Of a stretch of 64,000 bases of DNA, positions 1-8,889 are shown piece after piece. Both the position numbers and the translations under genes were made by a program. How positions within the stretch are numbered: the first letter of the stretch is position 1; each line of letters starts with the position of its first letter. The stretch comes from Prevotella sp. (GTDB lineage Bacteria; Bacteroidota; Bacteroidia; Bacteroidales; Bacteroidaceae), in NCBI GenBank assembly GCA_017442825.1, contig JAFRYZ010000044.1:1-64000 (forward strand), read 5' to 3'. The notes under the pieces were generated by a model. The model was not told the DNA's origin. It did no database searches and worked only from the letters and a program-made list of their open reading frames with translations.

Positions 1-315
1 ATCGAGTCTGCCACCACCCTCACCAAGCCCGACATCGTGGCATGCATCGCTGCCTTCCTGCAGTACATCCGCGACGGCCTGCGCGCCGGACAGCGCGTCA
101 AGCTCGACAAGTTCGGCTCCTTCAAGGTGGGCATGAAGACCTCGCCTGCTGATACCGCCAAGGACTTCTCTGCCACTACCAACGTGAAGTCGGTGCACGT
201 CATCTTCCAGCCCGCCGTAGAGGTCTCTGCCGACGGCAAGCGCACCAAGTCGCTGCTCAGCGGCGTCAGGGTGGAAGAGTATGGGGGCTACAACGTGGAC
301 AAGGAGCAGCCGTAA
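1..315 (+). CDS. HU-like DNA-binding protein (5' end missing)
   Basis: The reading frame is open from the window edge, so the N-terminus lies outside. The visible 104 residues show the HU/IHF-family core: a helix with the text DIVACIAAFL, then KLDKFGSF followed by a beta-arm-like stretch rich in K, T and V (FKVGMKTSP...VHVIFQP). This matches the Bacteroidetes HU-related family that binds and bends DNA. The C-terminal extension (RVEEYGGYNVDKEQP) is longer than in classical HU. A terminator-like hairpin follows about 45 bp after the stop. Family assignment is from sequence resemblance only. Confidence 0.75.
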   Translation: MESATTLTKPDIVACIAAFLQYIRDGLRAGQRVKLDKFGSFKVGMKTSPADTAKDFSATTNVKSVHVIFQPAVEVSADGKRTKSLLSGVRVEEYGGYNVDKEQP

Positions 316-359
316 CCCTCCCTCGTCCCTCCTCGCTCTTTATTATAGGTGTTATCCTG

Positions 360-395
360 CCCCCTGCAAGCCACTTGGCTTGTGGGGGGATTTTT
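360..395 (+). terminator. Rho-independent terminator after the HU-like gene
   Basis: CCCCC at 360-364 plus CAAGCC pair with GGCTTG and GGGGG around an ACTT loop, with a small internal bulge, and a run of T follows at 391-395. Orientation and position fit the end of the HU-like gene. Confidence 0.7.
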
Positions 396-400
396 GCATA

Positions 401-433
401 GAAAAGCCGCACGATACTCCCGTACCATGCGGC
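401..433 (-). terminator. Terminator facing left, probably for queC
   Basis: GCCGCA (406-411) pairs with TGCGGC (428-433), and inner TAC/GTA can pair too. On the minus strand the stem is followed by TTTT. It lies 140 bp beyond the queC stop, back to back with the HU terminator. Confidence 0.5.
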
Positions 434-496
434 AAAAAACTTTATTGTAAATATTAACGACAGTAAGGGGAGAGAAAAGACATTTACATTTATTAA

Positions 497-528
497 CTTT
501 GTCACTTTGTCATTTTGTCACTTTGTCA
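497..528. repeat. 8-bp tandem repeat, 4 units
   Basis: Four units of CTTTGTCA (third unit TTTTGTCA) lie between the two convergent genes. This is one of several unrelated short-period repeats filling intergenic gaps in this window. Confidence 0.8.
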
Positions 529-572
529 CTTTTCCCCGCTCTCACTTTTCAACGCATACTGACAACTACCCT

Positions 573-1229
573 TTACGCTTCGTAAACGGTGGTGTCGGGG
601 ATGCCTGCCTCGCGGAGTGCTTCTTTGCGCTCCATGCAGGTGCCGCACTTGCCGCAATGGTGGGTGCCACCTTTGTAGCACGACCATGTCTCGGAGTAGT
701 CGATGCCGAGTTGTTTGCCACGGCGGGCGATGTCGGTCTTGGTGATGTTGGTATAGGGGGCAAATATCTCCAGGTGGGCGTAGGTGCCCTGTCGCATGGC
801 TTCTGACATGGCGTCGATGAAGGACTGGCGGCAGTCGGGATAGATGGCGTGGTCGCCGCCGTGGTTGGCTATCATGACTCGCCGCAGGTCGTGGCTCTCG
901 GCGATGCCGCAGGCGATGCTGAGCATGATGCCGTTGCGGAAGGGTACGACAGTGGACTGCATGTTTTCATCGTCGTAGTTGCCTTCAGGGATGGCATCGC
1001 CGCCTGCTAACAGGGACGACTTGAAATATTGGTGCATGAAGTCGAGGGGGATGACCAGGTGCCGGATGCCCAGGCGCTGGCAGTGCAGACGGGCGCAGGC
1101 TATCTCCTTTGCGGCATGGTTGCTGCCATAGTCGAAGGTTACGGCAAGGGCTATCTCTTGCTGATACTCATACATCATCGTCACGGAGTCCATGCCTCCG
1201 GAAACAATTATCAATGCGTCTTTTTTCAT
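573..1229 (-). CDS. queC: 7-cyano-7-deazaguanine synthase QueC
   Basis: QueC converts 7-carboxy-7-deazaguanine to preQ0 with ATP and ammonia, a cytosolic step of queuosine synthesis. The 218-residue protein has the PP-loop SGGMDS at residues 10-15 and the zinc-binding cysteines near the C-terminus (Cys184, 192, 195, 198 in a C-x7-C-x2-C-x2-C pattern), both diagnostic for QueC. Length is normal. The gene begins 2 bp after the stop of an uncharacterised secreted-protein gene on the same strand, so the two are probably co-transcribed. A later queuosine step, queH, lies at the far end of the window at 58.9 kb. Confidence 0.95.
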   Translation of the reverse strand: MKKDALIIVSGGMDSVTMMYEYQQEIALAVTFDYGSNHAAKEIACARLHCQRLGIRHLVIPLDFMHQYFKSSLLAGGDAIPEGNYDDENMQSTVVPFRNGIMLSIACGIAESHDLRRVMIANHGGDHAIYPDCRQSFIDAMSEAMRQGTYAHLEIFAPYTNITKTDIARRGKQLGIDYSETWSCYKGGTHHCGKCGTCMERKEALREAGIPDTTVYEA

Positions 1230-1231
1230 GG

Positions 1232-1801
1232 TTACTCCAGATTTTTAAACTGCATAATATATATCTCGGGCCATATCACGACATCGACGCCAACGCTGGT
1301 GTCGGGCTTGCGAAATTCCAATACGTTAGGCTGCGTGCTGCTGGTTGTAATCTGAAAACCCATCCTGCGCAACTCGGTGGCGAAGCGACGGTAGTATTTC
1401 TTTCCCCAGAACACCAGTTCGCACTTGTTGTCGTTGGCTGCGAAATAGTCTATCACCACCATGCTGCCCCAGTCGCTCTTCTTGAAAAGGCGGTACAGGG
1501 CTTGTTGTTCTTTGTTGAACTCACGGTTGGCATGGACATGAAAGCCCCACACGTGGCGTGGGTCGTCGGCATCGAGAACGGACTTGGCATGGATGCGCTT
1601 AAAACCGAGTTTCTTGAAGGGCTGCACCTGAAGGTCGCCCAGCCTGCCCTGCTCTGCAGCACGACCTTTCTGCCGTTGGTATTGCAGCATTTCGGGCATG
1701 TGCACAAGCACCTCGTTGTAGGTCTGCCCGTAGGCAACACCCGCAACAGTCCAAACCATCAGCAGAGCAATCGTTTTATGCAATAAAGGTTTTCTGAGCA
1801 T
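1232..1801 (-). CDS. Uncharacterised secreted protein, 189 aa
   Basis: I do not recognise this family. Residues 1-25 form a signal peptide (basic start, hydrophobic ALLMVWTVAGVA, then YGQ), so the product is probably exported to the periplasm. The rest is rich in aromatic and basic residues, with short motifs such as HVWGFHVHANREF and ELVFWGKKYYRRF. No catalytic signature is evident. It sits directly upstream of queC with a 2-bp gap and downstream of nadE, separated by a short palindromic repeat. Co-transcription with queC says little about function. Confidence 0.7.
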   Translation of the reverse strand: MLRKPLLHKTIALLMVWTVAGVAYGQTYNEVLVHMPEMLQYQRQKGRAAEQGRLGDLQVQPFKKLGFKRIHAKSVLDADDPRHVWGFHVHANREFNKEQQALYRLFKKSDWGSMVVIDYFAANDNKCELVFWGKKYYRRFATELRRMGFQITTSSTQPNVLEFRKPDTSVGVDVVIWPEIYIMQFKNLE

Positions 1802-1834
1802 TGTCCTTTTTTACTCCCTTTTACCTCCCTTTTC

Positions 1835-1875
1835 ACTCCCCTCGCCCTTTGGAGAGGGGTCGGGGGTGAGGCTTT
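1835..1875. repeat. Palindromic GC-rich intergenic repeat
   Basis: CCCCTC and GAGGGG can form a short stem, followed by GTCGGGGGTGAGG. A related sequence lies at 53185-53228. It separates nadE from the next gene and lacks a clear T-run on the minus strand, so it is called a repeat rather than a terminator. Confidence 0.5.
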
Positions 1876-1885
1876 TTTTCACTCC

Positions 1886-3865
1886 CTATACTTGATCACA
1901 TTCCGCCAACCACAGGGCGCTGGAGGCGTCGCTGGGCATGCGCCAGTCGCCGCGGGGCGAAAGGCTTACGCTGCCGACTTTCGGACCGTCGGGAAGACAG
2001 CTGCGCTTGAACTGCTGACTGAAGAATCGGCGGAAGAAGGTGGTCAGCCATTTCTTGATGACATCATCGCTGTAAACCGAACCGTCCTGCTGATGCTGAT
2101 TTCCACCGAAGGCTTGCTTTGCCAGCATGAAGATTTTCTTCGGACGGAAGCCGTAGCGAAGCGTGTAATAGAGGAAGAAGTCGTGCAACTCGTAAGGTCC
2201 TACCAAGTCTTCGGTCTTCTGTTGGATGTTTCCTTCATTGTCGGCAGGAATGAGTTCGGGCGAAATGGGGGTGTCGATGATGTCGAGCAGCGTGGCGCGG
2301 GATTGCTCATCTACCCCACCCTCTGCCACATAGCGCACGAGATAGCGGATGAGCGTCTTGGGAATGCCGGCATTGACGCCGTACATCGACATGTGGTCGC
2401 CGTTGTAGGTGGCCCATCCCAAAGCCAGTTCGCTGAGGTCGCCTGTGCCGACGACCAATCCGCCCAACTCGTTGGTGAGGTCCATGAGTATTTGTGTACG
2501 TTCGCGCGCCTGTGAGTTTTCGTAGGCTACATCGTGAACTTGCGGGTCGTGACCGATGTCCTCGAAGTGTTGCAAAACGGCTTTGGCTATACTGATTTCA
2601 CGAATGGTGATGCCCAGGCTCTGCATCAGGGCTACGGCATTATGATAGGTGCGGTCGGTGGTGCCGAAGCCTGGCATGGTGACTCCCACGATGCCTTTGC
2701 GGTCGTAGCCCAGCTTGTCAAATGTTTTCACACACACGAGTAGTGCCAGTGTGGAGTCGAGTCCGCCGCTGATGCCGACAATGGCGGTCGTGCTATGGGT
2801 ATGCGTCAGTCGTTTGGCAAGTCCTGCTACTTGTATGTTGAATATCTCTTCGCACGAACGCTGCATGTCTTCCGACTTCGGGATGAAGGGATGCGGGTCT
2901 ATGGTGCGGTAGAGACATTCGTCAATTGACAATTCACCATCCTCAACACCCCCTTTGGGGGGCTGGGGGGCTTGGAACACCTTGTCGCTCTTTTCTCCGC
3001 GCTGGGCATTGACGAAGGTGGTGTTGCGGCGGCGTTCGGAGCGGAGCATTTCCACGTCGATGTCGGCAATGGTCATCTGCGGGGCAAAGGAAAAACGTTC
3101 GCCTTCTGCCATCAGCCTGCCGTTCTCGTAGATGATGGCATTGCCGCCATAGACCACATCCTGGGTGCTCTCGCCAAAACCGCAACTGCTATACACATAG
3201 GCACTCATGGTGCGTGCACTCTGCTGTGCCAACAACGATTTCAGATAGTCGTGCTTGCCTATCAGTTCGTCGCTGGCTGAGAGGTTGAAGATGATGTCGG
3301 CTCCTGCCAATGCCAGATGGTTGCTGGGAGGCACGGGTGCCCATACGTCTTCACAGATTTCAATGCCGAACTTCACGCCGTTTGCCATTTGGAACACGAT
3401 GGGTTGCTTGGTCAGCTCGATGCTGCTGCCTGCATAACTGATGGTTTCTCCGTCGTTGATGTCTTGTGCGGAGGCAAACCACCGCTTTTCGTAGAACTCG
3501 CCGTAGTTGGGCAGGTAGGTCTTGGAAACCAGCGCCTTCGCCTCGCCGTTGTTGATGACGGTGGCACAATTCAACAGCAATTTGCCGGTATCGACAGGGA
3601 TGCCGACAATGACTGCCACTCGTTTGCCTTGCGTGAAAGTCTTGAGTGCCTGAACGCCCTGCTCGGCTTCTTCGACTAACAGCCGCTGGGCAAACAGGTC
3701 CTGACAGCTATAGCCGGTGACGCAGAGTTCGGGAAACACCAACACCTGCACGCCCCGAGCTTCGGCTTCTGCAATCTGTGTCTTGATCTGCTCGATATTG
3801 TATTTCACGTCTGCCACCTTCACTGAAGGAACTGCAGCAGCCACTCTTACCATTCCGTATTCCAT
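1886..3865 (-). CDS. nadE: Glutamine-dependent NAD+ synthetase with in-frame repeat insertion
   Basis: NadE amidates nicotinate adenine dinucleotide to NAD+. An N-terminal nitrilase-like glutaminase domain (Cys in EICEDVWAP) feeds ammonia to the C-terminal synthetase domain (PP-loop GISGGLDST, then SQARERTQ and TGDLSELALGW). The start is MEYGMVRVAAAVP: the in-frame ATG further upstream lies in an intergenic repeat, and NadE homologues begin at this point. The protein is 659 residues. Between the two domains, at about residues 297-315, the text APQPPKGGVEDGELSID is encoded by a copy of the dispersed intergenic repeat, read through without a stop. The linker there is naturally variable, so activity is probably kept. 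Confidence 0.95.
   Translation of the reverse strand: MEYGMVRVAAAVPSVKVADVKYNIEQIKTQIAEAEARGVQVLVFPELCVTGYSCQDLFAQRLLVEEAEQGVQALKTFTQGKRVAVIVGIPVDTGKLLLNCATVINNGEAKALVSKTYLPNYGEFYEKRWFASAQDINDGETISYAGSSIELTKQPIVFQMANGVKFGIEICEDVWAPVPPSNHLALAGADIIFNLSASDELIGKHDYLKSLLAQQSARTMSAYVYSSCGFGESTQDVVYGGNAIIYENGRLMAEGERFSFAPQMTIADIDVEMLRSERRRNTTFVNAQRGEKSDKVFQAPQPPKGGVEDGELSIDECLYRTIDPHPFIPKSEDMQRSCEEIFNIQVAGLAKRLTHTHSTTAIVGISGGLDSTLALLVCVKTFDKLGYDRKGIVGVTMPGFGTTDRTYHNAVALMQSLGITIREISIAKAVLQHFEDIGHDPQVHDVAYENSQARERTQILMDLTNELGGLVVGTGDLSELALGWATYNGDHMSMYGVNAGIPKTLIRYLVRYVAEGGVDEQSRATLLDIIDTPISPELIPADNEGNIQQKTEDLVGPYELHDFFLYYTLRYGFRPKKIFMLAKQAFGGNQHQQDGSVYSDDVIKKWLTTFFRRFFSQQFKRSCLPDGPKVGSVSLSPRGDWRMPSDASSALWLAECDQV
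2923..2975. repeat. Dispersed repeat copy inside nadE
   Basis: CAATTGACAATTCACC is followed by AACACCCCCTTTGGGGGG and CTGGGGGGCTTGG. The same two-part layout (AT-rich CAATT words, then a C5-TTT-G5 hairpin and a G6 run) recurs at 3872, 39380, 54679 and 60700. Here it is translated in frame on the minus strand. Confidence 0.85.
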
Positions 3866-3871
3866 CATTCG

Positions 3872-3943
3872 CAATTCACAATTCATAATTCACAATTCAT
3901 AATTCACAATTCACACACCCCCTTCAGGGGGCTGGGGGGCTTT
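3872..3943. repeat. Dispersed repeat copy upstream of nadE
   Basis: Several alternating words of AATTCACAATT and AATTCATAATT run from 3872 to 3914, followed by CACACCCCCTTCAGGGGGC and TGGGGGGCTTT. It fills the gap between the DUF2027/Smr gene and nadE, so any nadE promoter would lie in or before it. No TAnnTTTG box is visible. Confidence 0.85.
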
Positions 3944-3955
3944 CGGGTGTGGACC

Positions 3956-5065
3956 TTACCTTATCGTTACCTGCGTAGCACCATAGCCGTATTCCTGAAA
4001 TGACGCATCTTGGTAGGGATATTGTTTGTATTTATAGTTCAGTTCGTGGATGATGCTTTGGCGCAACACTCCCTCTCCTTTTCCGTGGATAAAGATGATT
4101 TTCTGCCCTTTTTTGGCTTTATATTGTTCAAGTGTTCTCCGGAAGACATCCAACTGATAGTCGAGGATGTCGGCGGCGCTCATTCCTGCCGTCGTCTCAA
4201 GAAGTTCATGGGCATGCAGGTCAACCACTATCTTGTCGCCTTTCAGTCTTTGTCCCATAGGACGCGCTGGGGCTTTCTTTGGGGTTGCCTTTGGTGCGTC
4301 GTTCTTCTTGAACATCTCTTCTTTCACCTGTTCGGCTGAGATGACCAACGGGCGCAGGGGCTTGTCGTTCTCTACGACAGGATAGAGCAAAGCCGGCGTC
4401 TCGAAGAAATCATTTTCCTGGAAGGTGTGCAGCTTGTAGAACTTCACGGCATCGACGCGGAACTCTACATCGACAACGGGCTTCTTCAGAAAAGGCTTCT
4501 GCCGTTTGTATGCCGTCAGCTGCATGGCCGTATGCGCCATGTCGTTCAGCTGTTCTCGTCCGAACTCCTCGATGAACTCTTTTGTGTTCGGCTCTACCTC
4601 GCCCACGGAGCGTATGGTCCAGCTGGTTCCCTCGGCGGTCATATAACAGTAATGAATGTAGTAGTTGGATTCGTTGACGAGATAGGACTCAAACCTCGTG
4701 TTGGTCATGTCGCGGATGTCAACAGGAACAAATGCCAAATAAACTGAAAGCCGATTGCCGCCCTGACGCTCTACAACGGGTGCCACGAAACCATCAGAAG
4801 GGTCGTCGTCTGACTCGTCTTTGGCATCAACATCGCTCAACCGTCCCTTCACAGAACGGTGCTGCGCCTGCCGCTGCTCGTCCTTTGCCTCAACCACACG
4901 CTGGGTGCTGTAGTCTTCGTTGTTGACGACAACGACCTCGTTGATGGGAAACGGTATTTCGAAACCGTCAGCATCTTCAACCAACACGATATTCTTGCCT
5001 TGGAAACCAGCAACTTTACCACCGCCGGTTTCGCTCAAAAATCTCACCTTGTCCCCTATCTTCAT
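3956..5065 (-). CDS. DUF2027/Smr domain protein
   Basis: The 369-residue protein begins MKIGDKVRFL and carries the Bacteroidetes DUF2027 region, ending in an Smr domain: VVDLHAHEL near residue 290 and the IIFIHGKGEGVLR loop, typical of MutS2-like Smr nuclease or binding domains. The substrate is unknown. An upstream extension of the frame exists, but a TACCTTTG promoter box at 5090-5097 lies inside it, so translation must start at 5065. The gene is divergent from purU, and the two promoters lie within about 90 bp of each other. Confidence 0.85.
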   Translation of the reverse strand: MKIGDKVRFLSETGGGKVAGFQGKNIVLVEDADGFEIPFPINEVVVVNNEDYSTQRVVEAKDEQRQAQHRSVKGRLSDVDAKDESDDDPSDGFVAPVVERQGGNRLSVYLAFVPVDIRDMTNTRFESYLVNESNYYIHYCYMTAEGTSWTIRSVGEVEPNTKEFIEEFGREQLNDMAHTAMQLTAYKRQKPFLKKPVVDVEFRVDAVKFYKLHTFQENDFFETPALLYPVVENDKPLRPLVISAEQVKEEMFKKNDAPKATPKKAPARPMGQRLKGDKIVVDLHAHELLETTAGMSAADILDYQLDVFRRTLEQYKAKKGQKIIFIHGKGEGVLRQSIIHELNYKYKQYPYQDASFQEYGYGATQVTIR

Positions 5066-5089
5066 AGTTCTACTGTCATTTTTCGCCGA

Positions 5090-5121
5090 CAAAGGTACAA
5101 AAGAGTTGCGAAATCCTTCAA
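5090..5121 (-). promoter_or_regulatory. Promoter of the DUF2027/Smr gene
   Basis: On the minus strand a TACCTTTG -7 box lies at 5097-5090. About 20 bp upstream is a weak TTGA in place of TTTG. The position decides the start codon of the gene. Confidence 0.6.
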
Positions 5122-5148
5122 TAATGGCAAAGAAAAACGGGTTTTCTT

Positions 5149-5179
5149 TTTGATTTGTCTGCACTTAATCGTACCTTTG
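5149..5179 (+). promoter_or_regulatory. Promoter of the purU-his operon
   Basis: TTTG at 5149-5152, a 19-bp spacer and TACCTTTG at 5172-5179 match the Bacteroidetes primary-sigma consensus exactly. The purU start codon is 25 bp downstream. Confidence 0.85.
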
Positions 5180-5204
5180 CAGCTGTTTTTAGAATGAATG
5201 CAAT

Positions 5205-6068
5205 ATGAAACCAACTGCAATACTACTTCTGCACTGCCAAGACCAACCTGGCATCATATCGGAAGTGACTAAATTTATCACCGACAACAATGGTAATATC
5301 GTATATCTCGACCAGTATGTGGATCGGGAAGACGGCATGTTCTTCATGAGAATTGAATGGGAACTGGACAAGTTTCTCATCCCTCGTGATAAAATTGAAG
5401 AATATATCAACACGCTATACTCAACACGCTACGGACTGACTTTCAAACTGTATTTCAGCGATATACGACCACGTATGGCGATTTTCGTATCGAAAATGAG
5501 TCATTGCCTATACGATTTGCTGGCACGATGGAAAGCGGGAGAATTCAACTGCGATATTCCCTGCATCGTCTCCAATCACGAAGACTTGCGCTATGTTGCC
5601 CTGCAATTTGGCATTCCCTACCATGTGTGGCGTATCAAGAAGGATCACTCGAACAAGGCAGAGGTAGAAGCAGAGGAGATGAAACTCCTTGAAGACAACA
5701 ACATCTCGTTCATTGTGCTGGCGCGATACATGCAGATTATCTCCGACGACATGATAGCCAAATATCCGCACCATATCATCAACATCCACCATTCGTTCTT
5801 GCCTGCCTTTATCGGAGCAAAACCATATCACCAGGCATGGGAACGCGGAGTGAAGATTATCGGAGCGACAAGCCACTATGTGACGGCAGAACTGGATGCC
5901 GGACCTATCATCGAACAAGACGTGACGCGAATCACCCATAAAGACACTCCGGAGAGCCTCGTCCTGAAAGGAAAAGACTTGGAGAAAATCGTTCTCTCGC
6001 GTGCTGTGACCAAACACATTGAGCGGAAGATTCTTACCTACAAGAACAAGACGATCATATTTAGTTAA
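5205..6068 (+). CDS. purU: Formyltetrahydrofolate deformylase PurU
   Basis: PurU hydrolyses 10-formyltetrahydrofolate to formate and tetrahydrofolate, balancing one-carbon pools. The 287-residue protein has an N-terminal ACT domain (about residues 1-85, LLHCQDQPGIISEVTKFI) and a C-terminal formyltransferase-type catalytic domain with HHSFLPAFIGAKPYHQA and ATSHYVTAELDAGPII, containing the expected Asn/His/Asp catalytic set. A perfect promoter lies just upstream. hisH starts 8 bp after the stop, so purU probably leads the his transcript. Histidine synthesis and purine/one-carbon metabolism share the intermediate AICAR, which makes the grouping sensible, although I infer this from context only. 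Confidence 0.95.
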   Translation: MKPTAILLLHCQDQPGIISEVTKFITDNNGNIVYLDQYVDREDGMFFMRIEWELDKFLIPRDKIEEYINTLYSTRYGLTFKLYFSDIRPRMAIFVSKMSHCLYDLLARWKAGEFNCDIPCIVSNHEDLRYVALQFGIPYHVWRIKKDHSNKAEVEAEEMKLLEDNNISFIVLARYMQIISDDMIAKYPHHIINIHHSFLPAFIGAKPYHQAWERGVKIIGATSHYVTAELDAGPIIEQDVTRITHKDTPESLVLKGKDLEKIVLSRAVTKHIERKILTYKNKTIIFS

Positions 6069-6076
6069 TTACACGA

Positions 6077-6673
6077 ATGCAAGTAGCTATCGTAAAATAT
6101 AATGCAGGAAATATCTATTCCGTCGTCAACGCACTACGCCGGCTGGGTGTGGAGCCGCTGCTGACGGACAACCCCGAAGAGCTGTTAAAAGCCGACCGTG
6201 TCATTTTCCCAGGACAGGGAGAAGCCAGCAACTGTATGCAATACCTGCGGGAACGCCATCTGGACGACGTCATTCGCAACCTGCGCCAACCGGTATTGGG
6301 CATCTGTGTAGGTCAGCAACTGCTGTGCCGCCACTCGGAAGAGGGCGATACCGACTGTATAGGCGTGTTCGATGTGGATGTCAAACGATTCCGCCCCCAG
6401 CGCCACGAAGACAAGGTGCCTTGCATGGGGTGGAACAAACTCGTTCAGCCTCAGAAGTTTCTGCAGGGAGAGGACAAGGAACCGTATGTTTATTTCGTGC
6501 ACAGCTTCTTCGTTCCGGTATGTGAATGGACGGCAGCAACTGCCAACTACATTGTCCCCTACTCTGCTGCCTTGCACAAGGACAACTTCTTTGCTTGCCA
6601 GTTCCACCCCGAAAAGAGCGGAAAGGCTGGCGAGAAGATTTTGCAAAACTTCTTAGATGAAAAAGATGATTGA
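6077..6673 (+). CDS. hisH: Imidazole glycerol phosphate synthase glutaminase subunit HisH
   Basis: HisH supplies ammonia from glutamine to HisF for closure of the imidazole ring. The 198-residue protein is a class I amidotransferase: nucleophile Cys in [10 protein letters not shown] and the catalytic His/Glu in [12 protein letters not shown] near the C-terminus. Its stop overlaps the start of the next gene by 8 or 17 bp depending on which Met is used, indicating translational coupling to its partner enzyme, which here is part of a HisA-HisF fusion. Confidence 0.96.
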   Translation: MQVAIVKYNAGNIYSVVNALRRLGVEPLLTDNPEELLKADRVIFPGQGEASNCMQYLRERHLDDVIRNLRQPVLGICVGQQLLCRHSEEGDTDCIGVFDVDVKRFRPQRHEDKVPCMGWNKLVQPQKFLQGEDKEPYVYFVHSFFVPVCEWTAATANYIVPYSAALHKDNFFACQFHPEKSGKAGEKILQNFLDEKDD

Positions 6674-8135
6674 ACTGATACCCGCTATAGACCTTATCGA
6701 CGGCAAATGTGTGCGTCTGACCAAGGGGGACTACGACAAGAAAACGGTGTACAACGAAGACCCCGTAGCACAGGCACGGGAGTTTGAACGGTTGGGATTC
6801 CACCGGCTTCACGTCGTTGACCTTGACGGTGCTAAATCGAAACATGTCGTCAACGACCATGTCTTGCGTGCCATTACTGAAGCGACGGACTTGGTGGTTG
6901 ATTTCGGAGGCGGAATAAAAACGGAGGAAGACTTGGAGAAAGCGTTTCGTGCCGGTGCCTCAATGGTGACGGTGGGAAGCATCGCTGTAACCCATCCTGA
7001 CCTTTTTCTGTCGTGGATAGACAAATATGGGGCCGACAAGTTTATTTTGGGAGCTGACGTAAGAAACGGGAAAATCAGCATCAACGGATGGAAAGAAGAT
7101 TCACAGGAAGACTTGCTTCCTTTCCTTCGCCGATATATTGACCACGGTGTTTGCAACGTGCTCTGTACTGAAATCAGCAAAGACGGAACCCTCAGCGGTC
7201 CTGCCACGGAACTTTATCGGCGCATCATGGCTGCATATCCGCAGCTACACCTGATTGCCAGTGGCGGGGTGGCTTCAACAGAAGACATTACCGCACTGGA
7301 TGCAGCTGGCATTCCTGCCGTGGTATTCGGAAAAGCCTATTACGAAGGACGTATCGACACCAACCGATTGTTGCCACGAGGACTGGCAAAGCGCATCATA
7401 CCCTGTCTCGACGTCAAGGATGGCGAAACCGTAAAGGGTACGAACTTTGTCAACTTGAGAAGTGCGGGAGACCCTGTTGAACTGGGAAAGGCATACAGCG
7501 ACGCTGGTGCTGACGAACTGGTGTTCCTCGACATTACCGCCTCTTTTGAAGGACGGAAGACTTTCACTGAGATGGTTGAGCGCGTGGCAAGGGAAATCAA
7601 CATTCCGTTTACTGTTGGTGGCGGCATCAACGAATTGAAAGATGTCGAAAGACTGTTGCATGCGGGTGCCGACAAAGTCAGCGTAAACAGTGCTGCATTG
7701 CGCCACCCACAGCTCATTGATGAAATTACAAACAAGTTCGGCAGTCAAGTGTGTGTATGTGCCATCGATGCACGACTGGATGATGACGGGTGGCATTGTT
7801 ATGTGAAAGGAGGACGCGAACGAACTGAACGCGGACTCTTCGAATGGGCGAAAGAGGTTGCCGACAGAGGTGCAGGGGAGATTCTCTTTACCAGCATGAA
7901 CCATGACGGAACAAAAAACGGCTTTGCCAATGAAGCATTGGCACAACTGTCGGATGAACTACCCATACCTATCATTGCCAGTGGAGGCGCAGGGACAAGG
8001 GAACACTTCCGCGATGTTTTTGTCAAAGGAAAGGCGGATGCGGCTCTCGCTGCCAGCGTTTTCCATTTTGGCGAAATCAGCATACAAGACTTGAAAACCT
8101 ATCTGCGACAGGAAGGAATTAACATAAGACTATAA
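6657..8135 (+). CDS. hisAF: HisA-HisF fusion protein
   Basis: One 492-residue frame encodes two complete TIM-barrel enzymes. Residues 1 to about 236 match HisA (ProFAR isomerase: [32 protein letters not shown]), and residues from about 241 match HisF (cyclase: [36 protein letters not shown]). Both catalytic Asp pairs are visible. The join reads [19 protein letters not shown]: the HisA stop is absent, and the usual HisF start Met is replaced by Gly (GGA before CTG). The second Met (6666) matches the usual HisA start. A normal bacterium carries two separate genes, so this is either a real fusion or an assembly artefact; both halves read cleanly. Confidence 0.93.
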   Translation: MKKMIELIPAIDLIDGKCVRLTKGDYDKKTVYNEDPVAQAREFERLGFHRLHVVDLDGAKSKHVVNDHVLRAITEATDLVVDFGGGIKTEEDLEKAFRAGASMVTVGSIAVTHPDLFLSWIDKYGADKFILGADVRNGKISINGWKEDSQEDLLPFLRRYIDHGVCNVLCTEISKDGTLSGPATELYRRIMAAYPQLHLIASGGVASTEDITALDAAGIPAVVFGKAYYEGRIDTNRLLPRGLAKRIIPCLDVKDGETVKGTNFVNLRSAGDPVELGKAYSDAGADELVFLDITASFEGRKTFTEMVERVAREINIPFTVGGGINELKDVERLLHAGADKVSVNSAALRHPQLIDEITNKFGSQVCVCAIDARLDDDGWHCYVKGGRERTERGLFEWAKEVADRGAGEILFTSMNHDGTKNGFANEALAQLSDELPIPIIASGGAGTREHFRDVFVKGKADAALAASVFHFGEISIQDLKTYLRQEGINIRL

Positions 8136-8141
8136 TAAAAT

Positions 8142-8780
8142 ATGAAGATAGATTTTGACAAACTGGGAGGATTGGTTCCCGCCATCATTCAGGATGCACG
8201 GACAAAGAATGTTCTTATGCTCGGATTCATGAATCAAGAAGCATACGAGAAGACGGTGGAAACGGGAAAGGTGACGTTTTGGAGTCGCACACGCAATACC
8301 TTGTGGACAAAGGGTGAGACGTCGGGAAACTACCTGAACGTGGTCAGCATACAAAACGACTGTGACGACGATACGTTGTTGATAAAGGTAAACCCCATAG
8401 GTCCTACCTGCCACACGGGTACTGACACTTGCTGGGGGGAGGTGAACGAGAACAACCCGCTGCTATTCCTCTCGGAACTGCAAGATTTCATTGAAAAGCG
8501 AAAAGAAGAAATGCCCGAAGGCTCATACACCACCAGCCTCTTCCGCAAGGGAATCAACAAAATAGCACAAAAGGTGGGTGAAGAAGCACTGGAAACGGTG
8601 ATAGAAGCCACTAACGGAACCAACGAACAACTCGTTTATGAGGCTTCAGATATGTTCTACCACCTCATCGTGATGCTAACAAGCAAGGGGCTTCGTATAG
8701 AGGATGTTGCCAACGAACTGCGCAAACGTCATGATCCTGAATGGGACAAGAAACGGCGCGAGGCAAAAAGCAAAGAATAA
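8142..8780 (+). CDS. hisIE: Bifunctional HisIE
   Basis: This enzyme performs two early steps of histidine synthesis: phosphoribosyl-AMP cyclohydrolase (N-terminal HisI, residues 1-105) and phosphoribosyl-ATP pyrophosphohydrolase (C-terminal HisE). HisI motifs include FWSRTRNTLWTKGETSGN, DCDDDTLL and CHTGTDTCW with the zinc-binding cysteines. The HisE part has QKVGEEALETVIEA and the helical YEASDMFYHLIVML. Length (212) is typical. It begins 6 bp after hisAF and is the last gene of the purU-hisH-hisAF-hisIE cluster. Confidence 0.96.
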   Translation: MKIDFDKLGGLVPAIIQDARTKNVLMLGFMNQEAYEKTVETGKVTFWSRTRNTLWTKGETSGNYLNVVSIQNDCDDDTLLIKVNPIGPTCHTGTDTCWGEVNENNPLLFLSELQDFIEKRKEEMPEGSYTTSLFRKGINKIAQKVGEEALETVIEATNGTNEQLVYEASDMFYHLIVMLTSKGLRIEDVANELRKRHDPEWDKKRREAKSKE

Positions 8781-8805
8781 ATGAAAAGACATGGCGAAAT
8801 AACAT

Positions 8806-8870
8806 CATAACGGAATATCATCCTAACGACATAACGGAATAACGGAATATCCATCCTAACGACATAACGA
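8806..8870. repeat. 24-bp intergenic repeat before ftsE
   Basis: The word CATAACGGAATATC-ATCCTAACGA occurs at 8806 and again at 8830 with a 9-bp internal duplication, then CATAACGA starts again at 8863. It fills the hisIE-ftsE gap. Confidence 0.75.
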
Positions 8871-8889
8871 TAATAAAACACATAGATAT

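Noticed and set aside
5066..5164. 33-residue extension of the DUF2027/Smr protein
   Set aside because: A TACCTTTG promoter lies inside it and the family starts at MKIGDKV.
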